Shown one piece after another: positions 18,266-25,645 of a stretch of 64,000 bases of DNA. Position 1 is the stretch's first letter. Each line of letters begins with the position of its first letter. Under the pieces are notes generated by a model, which saw only the letters and a program-made list of their open reading frames with translations, was not told the DNA's origin and made no database searches. The stretch comes from Planctomycetaceae bacterium (GTDB taxonomy: Bacteria; Planctomycetota; Planctomycetia; Pirellulales; Pirellulaceae), in the NCBI GenBank assembly GCA_020638975.1, contig JACKHN010000007.1, positions 186,001-250,000 of the forward strand, in the 5' to 3' direction. The position numbers were made by a program, and so were the translations under genes.

Positions 18266-18306
18266 CTCGACGAACCTCAAAGCAATTCTTAGAGCCTTTC
18301 CGACGG

Positions 18307-20046
18307 CTACTCAATTTCGATGAGCTGTTTCAGCTCGCCTTTATCTGGGAATCGTGCGAGGACAAACTCGGCACTGAAGTGTTGACCGAGCACACTGCGG
18401 CTAGCCGTTGGCCCGAGCGAGCGATAGATCACCCATTGTCGTTTGCCAGTTTGGACCCGATAGCCAACGGCGATATCGGCGGGAAGGATCTGCAGTTGGT
18501 GCGCAACCGTTAAACGTCGCCACGTCAGCTGCCGCGAAAATCGTTTGGGCTTTAGGTCAATGAACAAGGGAGCGAATAACCGCTGGGCGTTGGCCGACTG
18601 CTGAAGTCTCAGGCCGTCCGGCGTCTGTTCAAGCGACCCATCAACGCGTTCGGCTCGCCATTCGGGTAATTGCAGCGGCAAAACGGCTCCAATTGGTTTG
18701 CGACCGCGCAAGACGCCCTCGCGTGTCTCGTCAGCAGGATCGAAGGAAATTCCATCGTTCAGCGGCAGCGTAAACCGATGATCGATATTAGCTACCGAAT
18801 CACCAATGACTGCGTCTGCCATAATCAGAAAGCGATCATGGCGGGCAAGCGCGAACTGTCGCTGAACCTTCCATCCGTTCTCGAATCGGCCTTCTATCTC
18901 GAAGTAGTCCAAATCGGCGTCCGAATGCCAGCAAACCTCTTCCCACGCATTCTCCAATTGCAGCAACTTGCCATCAACCCGTAATTCGGGATTGCAGATT
19001 CCGGAGAAGGCCGTCTCGTTTCCGCAGTTCAACTCGACGAGCACCTCACGATTGGCATAGGACACCATCAATTGATCGCTCGTTCGATCCCAGGTGCGAC
19101 GCAGCACCGCCAACTCGGCCCACTCTGAAGTTGCCGCCGGAGAGGGCAGCGAAGCTCGCGGCTCGCGGGGTGCTTTTCGCCCGGGCAAGAGACAGTCGGC
19201 GATCTCGTCATCATCGACATCCGCAGCGAGCGTCAATGCAGCCTCGAACAAAGCCGACGACGATGCGCCGTCTTCGGCTGGCGACAACACTTGCGATCCA
19301 TCGTATCGCAACAAACAAAGTGATTGGCGGACAAGCCAGTCATACTGGGTTTTGGCATCCTTGGTAAAGCAGTTGCGCGGCATCGCTCGCCCCATGTAAT
19401 GACAGCGTGTCCAGCAAGCGAGCAACGCACGAGCGACAGAAAGGTATTTGGAGTGTGGCATTCCCTCGCCATCGAGCAACTCCGTCAGGCCATGCGACAA
19501 CACTTCCCGAGCTGGAGCGGCGAGATCTTTGCAGGCCGGCAGTTCACGCAACAAATAAGCCAGCGTTAGCGGCAATTCGCCGGCGAGAAGTTGTTGGGTT
19601 AGCGGTGCCGTCGACAGATCGGTTTGTCCAGCGTCCGATGCGATACTGACCAATTGATCAACGAGCTGCGACCAGGGGGCGGCCGGAAGCAAGCTGGTAA
19701 GTACCGGCAACGCATGGGCCCACGCCAAGGCCTCCAGGGCGAAGGGTGTCGATGCTTCGCGAATGCGAGCCGATTCCAGCCATTGTTCGAGGTCGGCGAC
19801 AATCTCTCCGGCGTCGTTTGCTTTACGAGACTTCAGGCTGCGGAGTTGAGCGAGCAACTCTTCGGTCGCAGAACCGCAGACATCTGCAGGTAACGCCCAT
19901 AACAGCGGTGCGGCCTGCTTCACAGCGATCAGCTTTGCAAGCGGAACCGGTTTCTCCCGTTTGGCAAGGTATTTCGTCCAGTCTTCCCAGCGATCTGGTC
20001 CCACTTTACGCTTTGTGGCTTTCTTTGGTTGCTCCACCGTTGCCAT
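18307..20046 (-). CDS. Conserved hypothetical protein, possibly heparinase II/III-like C-terminus
   Basis: A 579-residue protein that I cannot assign firmly. The N-terminus is lysine-rich and polar with no signal peptide. The first half is helical and repetitive (LLAQLRSLKSRKANDAGEI, LPLTLAYLLRELPACKDLA). The second half is beta-rich, with SYANREVLVELNCGNET, a GRFENGWKVQRQFALARHDRF segment and NIDHRFTLPL. That order recalls the C-terminal beta-sandwich of heparinase II/III proteins, but catalytic residues of those lyases could not be identified. A genuine gene is supported by length, clean ATG and coherent composition. It reads away from ydjY, with 208 bp between the two starts. Confidence 0.75.
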   Translation of the reverse strand: MATVEQPKKATKRKVGPDRWEDWTKYLAKREKPVPLAKLIAVKQAAPLLWALPADVCGSATEELLAQLRSLKSRKANDAGEIVADLEQWLESARIREASTPFALEALAWAHALPVLTSLLPAAPWSQLVDQLVSIASDAGQTDLSTAPLTQQLLAGELPLTLAYLLRELPACKDLAAPAREVLSHGLTELLDGEGMPHSKYLSVARALLACWTRCHYMGRAMPRNCFTKDAKTQYDWLVRQSLCLLRYDGSQVLSPAEDGASSSALFEAALTLAADVDDDEIADCLLPGRKAPREPRASLPSPAATSEWAELAVLRRTWDRTSDQLMVSYANREVLVELNCGNETAFSGICNPELRVDGKLLQLENAWEEVCWHSDADLDYFEIEGRFENGWKVQRQFALARHDRFLIMADAVIGDSVANIDHRFTLPLNDGISFDPADETREGVLRGRKPIGAVLPLQLPEWRAERVDGSLEQTPDGLRLQQSANAQRLFAPLFIDLKPKRFSRQLTWRRLTVAHQLQILPADIAVGYRVQTGKRQWVIYRSLGPTASRSVLGQHFSAEFVLARFPDKGELKQLIEIE

Positions 20047-20254
20047 CGTCCAGATGCCTCCGTGACGTATAATGAGAACTCGTTCGTTGGCAACGAGCCG
20101 AACTGTCCGGTGCGCTGCCAGTTGCGATTAATGGTAAGTTGCGTATCTTAGCAAGCGAGATAGAACCTGCCTGCCCCCGAACCTGTTGTTTTCCGAATGT
20201 CGCGGGACGATGGCGTGACTGCCCCGCGAGCCAAAACTGCAAGGAGCTTTTAGC

Positions 20255-21178
20255 GTGAACCAGATTCAAAACCGAATACTAACGCTTCGTCATAGCTCGA
20301 ACTCAGGGTTGTGTGCCACTGGCTCTGCCAGTGCCGTCGCTCGCGCGATGGGTCTGTGCAGCACTGGCCGAGCCAGTGGCGCCCGAATTCTTAGCAGTAA
20401 CATAGCACTAGCTCTCTCGTTGCTCCTCGCATCGGCGTCCTATTGCCTCGCAGACGATGTCACTCCAGCGGCGACGACACCGGAAGCCCCACAAGAACAG
20501 TTGATCAAGCTGTCGAAGGACTACGACATTTGGGTCGACCCGCGACGGAAGCTGGTCGTTGTCGATGGCACGGTCGCGATACGCGACGCCGGGCTGGAGA
20601 TGTTTGCGTGCCCCAAAGGCTCCAAAGAGCACGAATCCGTAGTCGCCGTTAACAGTTCCGCCCAACTGGTCCACGCTGGTTTATTAGCGGTGGGCGCAAT
20701 ACCAGGCCACCCGGTTCAGTTCAATCCCAAGTACGTTGCAGCGACGGGCACAACGATCGACATTTTGGTTCTCTGGCAGGATGAAAAGGGAAAGCACAAA
20801 GTTCGCGCCCAGGAATGGGTGAAAGATGCGAAGACCGGCGAAGAGATGAAGCACGATTGGGTGTTCGGCGGCAGCACCTTTTGGACCGACGAGACGACCG
20901 GTGAAAAGTACTATCACGCCGACGGTGGCGATCTCATCTGTGTGTCGAACTTCTCAACAGCAACCTTGGACTTGCCGATCGAGAGCAGCCAAGCCAACGA
21001 TGCATTGGTCTATTCGGCGTTTACGGAACGCATCCCGCCTCGTGGGACGAAAGTGAGACTCGTGCTGATTCCTCGTTTGGAGAAAAAACCGAAAGAAGCC
21101 ACCGCAGCGGATGCCCCGGCGAAAGAGCCGTCAAGCGTAGAACTCCTCGAAGATCAAAAGCCCGAAGTAAAAGAATAG
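20255..21178 (+). CDS. YdjY domain protein with palindromic insertion in its signal peptide
   Basis: A 307-residue exported protein. The mature part matches the YdjY domain: IWVDPRRKLVVVDGTVAIRD, LEMFACPKGSKEHESVVAV, HDWVFGGSTFW, GGDLICVSNFSTATLDLPI. The GTG at 20255 has AAGGAG eight bases upstream. Codons 10-52 come from a 129-bp insertion (see the element at 20279-20411). Without it the N-terminus reads MNQIQNRILALSLLLASASY followed by CLA-DD, a textbook Sec signal peptide. With it the hydrophobic core starts about 50 residues in, so export may be impaired or may use an internal start. The C-terminus is proline/alanine/lysine-rich. Its last 48 bp overlap the convergent gene ending at 21131. 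YdjY function is unknown. Confidence 0.85.
   Translation: MNQIQNRILTLRHSSNSGLCATGSASAVARAMGLCSTGRASGARILSSNIALALSLLLASASYCLADDVTPAATTPEAPQEQLIKLSKDYDIWVDPRRKLVVVDGTVAIRDAGLEMFACPKGSKEHESVVAVNSSAQLVHAGLLAVGAIPGHPVQFNPKYVAATGTTIDILVLWQDEKGKHKVRAQEWVKDAKTGEEMKHDWVFGGSTFWTDETTGEKYYHADGGDLICVSNFSTATLDLPIESSQANDALVYSAFTERIPPRGTKVRLVLIPRLEKKPKEATAADAPAKEPSSVELLEDQKPEVKE
20279..20411. mobile_element. MITE-like palindromic element, family 1, copy B (inside the YdjY gene)
   Basis: A 133-bp unit with ends CTAACGCT and AGCACTAG and two inner palindromes of the CCACTGGCTCTGCCAGTG type. It has the same length and end-to-end resemblance (opposite orientation) as the copy at 25498-25630. Counting CTAG/CTAA as a 4-bp target duplication, the core is 125 bp and the net insertion 129 bp, exactly 43 codons. 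A CTAR-type target of four bases is typical of some IS5-family transposons; a parental transposase is not in the window. Confidence 0.82.
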
Positions 21179-21673
21179 TTGTCCAGCGGCGAGCAGCGTG
21201 CCGACGATTCCCAACCACAATCCCCATCGCGTTGCTCGTCGACCGGCTTCTTCCATCGCGCCCGCCGCAATCGCTTTCACGTCGCTCTGTCCCATGATCC
21301 AAGCCGGAATGCTCAATGCAAGGCCGATCAGCTGCCCTGGCAATCCGTAGGCGATGCCCTCCAGAAAATCGCCTACGGCCACGATGGCGATGATTGCCAC
21401 CATGATCGCAAGCAATTGAATACAGAGCCCAGTTAATCCCAGCCACCAAACTAAACCACCACGATTGGGCAAAAACGTCTCGTAGTCGCCGGGCTGGTAG
21501 GGCTGAATCGATTCCACTTCAGCCGTTGAGTACGGATTCTGTTCACTCGCTGCGGAACGCTCCGCGTCGCTCGCAGACGCAGTGTCATCCCCGAACGGAT
21601 TTGCTCCGTCTTCACCTTCAAACGGATTCTGGCGATCCGCATTCGGATTTTGGGGAAACTTGAACTTTGCCAT
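21131..21673 (-). CDS. Hypothetical membrane protein
   Basis: A 180-residue protein. The first 70 residues are polar and low-complexity (NPNADRQNPFEGEDGANPFG, then a proline/tyrosine-rich stretch). Three transmembrane segments follow: LTGLCIQLLAIMVAIIAIVAVG, YGLPGQLIGLALSIPAWIMG and LWLGIVGTLLAAGQLFFYFGLLI. The arrangement resembles DUF4190-like small membrane proteins; no enzyme motif is seen. It is convergent with the YdjY gene and the two overlap by 48 bp at their 3' ends. Confidence 0.75.
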   Translation of the reverse strand: MAKFKFPQNPNADRQNPFEGEDGANPFGDDTASASDAERSAASEQNPYSTAEVESIQPYQPGDYETFLPNRGGLVWWLGLTGLCIQLLAIMVAIIAIVAVGDFLEGIAYGLPGQLIGLALSIPAWIMGQSDVKAIAAGAMEEAGRRATRWGLWLGIVGTLLAAGQLFFYFGLLIFEEFYA

Positions 21674-21732
21674 AGCGGGAGTTGATCTTATCGGAGTATC
21701 GATTCAGCGGTGACGTATTTCTGTCGAAGGAC

Positions 21733-21882
21733 TTACGCATTGTGAAAGAGTTTCTTCAACCTGGCAACGTCGTCGCCAGCATTTAGTTGCTTGCCCAGAA
21801 GGGGTAGATCGGCTACTGTGAGCTTGATCTCGCTCCCTTGGTATTCAACAACCACGTTCCCCAGGGCAACATTCGTGCCTGC
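21733..21882 (-). CDS. Doubtful small protein or gene tail
   Basis: The minus frame ends at 21733 with a protein-like stretch (VVVEYQGSEIKLTVADLPLL, then DDVARLKKLFHNA) that reads more naturally than the plus frame opposite. The frame stays open to an ATG at 22113, but that part overlaps the coiled-coil gene and has no Shine-Dalgarno. It may be a short gene, a remnant, or chance. The start given here is only the approximate left limit of the protein-like part. Confidence 0.3.
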   Translation of the reverse strand, partial: AGTNVALGNVVVEYQGSEIKLTVADLPLLGKQLNAGDDVARLKKLFHNA

Positions 21883-23743
21883 TGATCGCCCCTCAAATCG
21901 CAAAGCCGCCTCGAAGCGGCCCTCGGACTCAAATAACCCGTCCGCGAAGAAGAAGCCGGCCAAAACACGAACCGTCGACAATCTAGAAGCGTTGCTGCAT
22001 TTGCTCGACGATGATGCGGGATCAGCAGCGAAACCAGCATCCCCGACGGTCGGCGCGGCAAGACCGCCGCGAACGAAATCGGCAAAGTTGAACGGAGAAG
22101 ACTCCTCGTTCATGCGGGAGCTGGCGAGTGCGCGAGACGAGCTCTACAAGGAACATCGCTTACGCATAGCGTTGGAAGCTGAACTTGAATCGCTCGGGCG
22201 GGAACTTCGCCACGCTGCAAAAAGCGAGTCGTCGCAAGTCGAGGGTTTGCGGAAAGAGTGCGACAGCCTGCGGCGACAGATCACCGCTCTCGAGAAGCAA
22301 CTCAAGAAACTCCACACGAGCCGATTCGAGCTAGAGTCGCAACTGGAGGCAGAACAGCAACAGCGCGAGAAGCTCTTCGACGACGTTGATGTCATCAGCG
22401 CACGGCTGCGCACCGCGCAGTCACAACGTGACCAAACTGCGACGCAACTCGATGACGCTCGTCGGCAGTACGAATCACTAAAGAACGAACTCGAAGCGTC
22501 ACGAACGTCATCGGAATCTAAAGCCGCAGAGTTGCAAATCCAACTTGAGTCGGTGACCGCCAAGTACGAGCAAATCGTGAGCGAGTTCGATGCGTTACAA
22601 CTTGGATCGGTCTCGCAGCAATCCGAGATCGCCGACCTCACACAGCGGATCGCGAACGACCAAGTGGCCATCGGCAAACAGAACGAGCTGCTCGAACAAG
22701 CTCGTGATTCGGCGATCGAGTTGGAACAAAAGGCGAATTTGTGGCAAGAACGTTTTCGGGAAGAACGAGCGTCGCGAGAGCAGCTCGAGCGGGAGTTGTC
22801 GGAACACGCCACCAATTCAAACGCGACACAAACCTCTCTCGAAGCAAGCATTGAGTCGCTGCGACAGGACGAGCTTGCTCTGCGCGAAATGCTCGCGTCC
22901 GCGCAATTTAAGTTGGAAGCGGAAACTGTTGCAAGAACTCGCTGTGAAGAATCGCTGCATGCGTTGCAGCAAGAACATCAGGATACTCTAGCCAATCGTG
23001 AACAATTGGCGGTGGAAGCGAGCGAGTTTCGCGAAGAGCTGGCGGCGACGATTCAGTCGTTGGAAGGTCGCCTTGGAGACGCTCAGCAAAAGGTCGACGA
23101 AGCCACTGGGCTCGAGCAGCGACTTCGCAGCGAACTCACCGACGAAAGGCACGAACGTCGCAAGGCGACACTTGCACTGGACGAGGCAGTCGCCACGAGA
23201 GACCGTCTTGAACGGCGTATTGCCGAGCTTGAGGAAGAACTTGTCGTCAGCAACCGGCAGCTCGAAGAGGGGAAAGACGCGACGGAGGCCGTGCAAGACA
23301 GAGTCGGACGTCTTGAATCCGATGTTGCAAAGGCACGGATGGAACTCGCTGCGTCGTGCGAGCAACTCGGTGTGGCTCGATTGCGGCAGGCCAATTCTGA
23401 TCGCGACCGTGAGCATGCACAGCAACGCGAAGCGGAGGCCATTCGCAGGGTGGAGGAGCTTGCTGACGAAGTCAAGATGCTACAAGCATCAGTACAACGA
23501 GAAGCGGCAGCCAGACGGAAGGCCGAAGCCGTCCAGAAGCGTGAGTCGGGTGACGACGATGCTTCCGCTCTGTTCGAGGCGGAACAGAGAATCGATCGTT
23601 TGGAACGCGAACTCGCGGCAAGCAAGAGCGTGGAAGCGGCCTATCAGCAAAAGGCAGCTCGCAAAGTGCAACAAGCCCAACAGGAAATCGAAGCACTCCG
23701 CCAACGCCTTGCGGAATCCGACCGCGGGGCAGGGGCTCCCTAG
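21875..23743 (+). CDS. Long coiled-coil protein
   Basis: About 620 residues. After a basic, proline/alanine-rich N-terminus (SAKKKPAKTRTVDNLEALLHL) nearly the whole protein from residue 80 on is heptad-patterned and rich in E, Q, R, A and L, as in SMC- or myosin-like rods (ALEKQLKKLHTSRFELESQL, AELEEELVVSNRQLEEG). No ATPase head, hinge or membrane segment is seen. I placed the start at GTG 21875, where an AGGG lies upstream; ATG 22112, where the coil begins, is an alternative, and the frame is open back to 21791. It may be a cytoskeletal or scaffold protein; function is unknown. The CPBP protease gene follows 198 bp downstream. Confidence 0.8.
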   Translation: MPADRPSNRKAASKRPSDSNNPSAKKKPAKTRTVDNLEALLHLLDDDAGSAAKPASPTVGAARPPRTKSAKLNGEDSSFMRELASARDELYKEHRLRIALEAELESLGRELRHAAKSESSQVEGLRKECDSLRRQITALEKQLKKLHTSRFELESQLEAEQQQREKLFDDVDVISARLRTAQSQRDQTATQLDDARRQYESLKNELEASRTSSESKAAELQIQLESVTAKYEQIVSEFDALQLGSVSQQSEIADLTQRIANDQVAIGKQNELLEQARDSAIELEQKANLWQERFREERASREQLERELSEHATNSNATQTSLEASIESLRQDELALREMLASAQFKLEAETVARTRCEESLHALQQEHQDTLANREQLAVEASEFREELAATIQSLEGRLGDAQQKVDEATGLEQRLRSELTDERHERRKATLALDEAVATRDRLERRIAELEEELVVSNRQLEEGKDATEAVQDRVGRLESDVAKARMELAASCEQLGVARLRQANSDRDREHAQQREAEAIRRVEELADEVKMLQASVQREAAARRKAEAVQKRESGDDDASALFEAEQRIDRLERELAASKSVEAAYQQKAARKVQQAQQEIEALRQRLAESDRGAGAP

Positions 23744-23941
23744 GGTCGCTCGTTTAACCGAGTCGCATCGCAACCGCAGCAGTTATCGGCGTGTCAATTG
23801 CCCTCACAAACGGCAAGGCACGAAAACTAGCCTGCCCCAGAACGGTTCGGTCGACTTGATCGGCACCTCCGCCTCAAGCGGCACGAGCCACTGGTCCGAA
23901 GAGTTTGTAGGCACTCCTTCCGATCACGCCAACGCGATGTC

Positions 23942-24739
23942 ATGGCCAAGCCTAAGAAAAAACAACGAACAAGCGATTCAACGTCGGCCTCCCTGCTGGC
24001 TCGTTATTGGAACGAGTCGGTGCGACCGTTGGTCAGTCTCGCCTTCGTCGCACCTATGATCGTGGCCTATGAAGGTGGCCTCATCGCGTTAGGTCCGCAA
24101 GCCATGCGAAACGGGGCCGACGTATGGCTGCGGCAACTGCTGGAATGGCTCGGATTCAGCCAGTATTTTCTACTACCAGCATTAACCTGCGGCTTGCTGC
24201 TCGGCTGGCATCATCTCAATCAAGAGCGTTGGTCGATCCGTTGGACCACCTTGTACGGAATGCTCTTCGAGTCGATGGCGTTTGGCGGCATCTTGCTCGT
24301 CTTGGCACAAACTCAGCAAGGTGTATTCGGGGCGATCACAAGCGACGCCACGCTGGCATTATCCGCTCAGAACACGAAGGCGTTTGGACAGTTCGTTGCC
24401 TATTTCGGCGCGGGCATTTACGAAGAGCTAATGTTCCGCGTGATGCTGTTTCCGGCCTTGGCTGCGTTGTTACGCCTGGTCGGCACACCACGCCGCACGA
24501 GTTGGGTGGTTGCCATCTTCTTCAGCAGCCTCGCCTTCGCCGCCGCACACTACCAACTCGATTTGATGATCGGAAACTTTCATCTCGTCACATCGTATGG
24601 TGATAGCTTCGAGTGGTCGAGTTTTTTGTTCCGATTCGGCGCGGGCGTCTTTTTCTCCACGCTGCTTCTCGCGCGCGGGTTCGGTATTGCGGCGGGGGCT
24701 CACGCTTTCTACGACATTCTCGTGTCAATACCAGCGTGA
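23942..24739 (+). CDS. CPBP family intramembrane metalloprotease
   Basis: A 265-residue membrane protein. It has the ABI/CPBP motifs: EE in YEELMFRVMLFPAL near residue 160 (E-E-x-x-x-R), a histidine in FAAAHYQLD near 203, and a second histidine in GAHAFYDIL near 256. Several transmembrane helices surround these. Members are Rce1/PrsW-like glutamate proteases or membrane adaptors; the substrate is unknown. The N-terminus is lysine-rich and cytoplasmic (MAKPKKKQRTS). It lies downstream of the coiled-coil gene on the same strand and may share its transcript. Confidence 0.88.
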   Translation: MAKPKKKQRTSDSTSASLLARYWNESVRPLVSLAFVAPMIVAYEGGLIALGPQAMRNGADVWLRQLLEWLGFSQYFLLPALTCGLLLGWHHLNQERWSIRWTTLYGMLFESMAFGGILLVLAQTQQGVFGAITSDATLALSAQNTKAFGQFVAYFGAGIYEELMFRVMLFPALAALLRLVGTPRRTSWVVAIFFSSLAFAAAHYQLDLMIGNFHLVTSYGDSFEWSSFLFRFGAGVFFSTLLLARGFGIAAGAHAFYDILVSIPA

Positions 24740-24944
24740 CGTTCTTTGGCGTCTAAACCGCATTCGCAGTTTCATGTCAATACCCAAAATCAGATTGTTG
24801 ACTTGCTTCTGAAAGTGCGTTTGTTGGTGTTTCGAACTGAGTCTATAATGAGCCTCAGTGACGGCAGCTATTCATACGTCAGCAACTCGCTGAGAAAACC
24901 ATCGTCATTCAAGCACCCATTCATCTACAGTAGGAACTTGATTC

Positions 24945-25484
24945 GTGTTATCCGTCAGACCAAAAGTTGCTGAGTTGGCATTTCAGTTGTACGGGCGTGC
25001 TTTACACCCGGAACTGTTTGAAGTGTTCCAGGCTCGCGAAGTTCAACGCGGAGACTATACGGCGCGCATTGAGATTACGAGCGCGGGACACATCGTAACT
25101 TGGCGATATGGTGGACTGACGTTAACCGAGGTAGCCTGTTCGGCGCAGCACCCGCTGCCCAAAAAGCGGCGATTGATGTCTTACAAATTGAAAGGTGAAC
25201 GCCGTGATCGCGTTGAGTGCCGCGGCGGCATCGCTTACGAAGCAAGTTTTCAGCTAGAGCCAGTCAGTCCCGAAGTATTTTGGACATTTCAGCAAGCGCT
25301 GGCGCACGACACTGAGCGCGACGGGTTGTTCCACACGTTTGAGTCGAGCGGTCGCATGGCGCTCGGGGCACTGAGTTACATCAGCGTCGAAACACGTGGT
25401 CGTAGCTTTAAAGTCCAAGCGTTCCACACGTTCCCCGATGATTTCGCCATTGTGCGCAGCCAGTCCGTGTTTCAGCTTCCGTGA
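24945..25484 (+). CDS. DUF2617 family protein
   Basis: A 179-residue soluble protein matching DUF2617: FQLYGRALHPELFEVF, RIEITSAGHIVTWRYGG, LTEVACSAQHPLPKKRRL, YEASFQLEPVSPEVFW, FHTFPDDFAIVRSQSVF. The family's role is unknown. The start is GTG 24945, with a GGAA a few bases upstream. The palindromic element copy A begins 14 bp after its stop. Confidence 0.85.
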   Translation: MLSVRPKVAELAFQLYGRALHPELFEVFQAREVQRGDYTARIEITSAGHIVTWRYGGLTLTEVACSAQHPLPKKRRLMSYKLKGERRDRVECRGGIAYEASFQLEPVSPEVFWTFQQALAHDTERDGLFHTFESSGRMALGALSYISVETRGRSFKVQAFHTFPDDFAIVRSQSVFQLP

Positions 25485-25497
25485 ATCTGGTCGAAGG

Positions 25498-25630
25498 CTA
25501 GTGCTGTGTTACCGCTAAGAATTTGGGGGCCACTGGCTCGGCCAGTGCTGCGCGGACCAGCCGTGCCCGTGACGGCACTGGCCGAGCCAGTGGCACGCAA
25601 CCCTAAGATTGAGCTGTAACCAAGCACTAG
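25498..25630. mobile_element. MITE-like palindromic element, family 1, copy A
   Basis: A 133-bp unit bounded by CTAGTGCT (25498-25505) and AGCACTAG (25623-25630). Each half contains an 18-bp palindrome (25530-25547 and 25576-25593) of CACTGGCTCGGCCAGTG type. The two halves are imperfect reverse complements of each other, so the transcript would fold into a long hairpin with side hairpins. No coding capacity. It sits between DUF2617 and the convergent DUF4129 gene. Confidence 0.85.
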
Positions 25631-25645
25631 TCGCGGTTACAGTTG

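Noticed and set aside
22144..22851. Long minus-strand frame rich in Cys and Ser
   Set aside because: It is the exact antisense of the coiled-coil gene; the Cys/Ser bias comes from reading GAA/GAG/GCA codons backwards.
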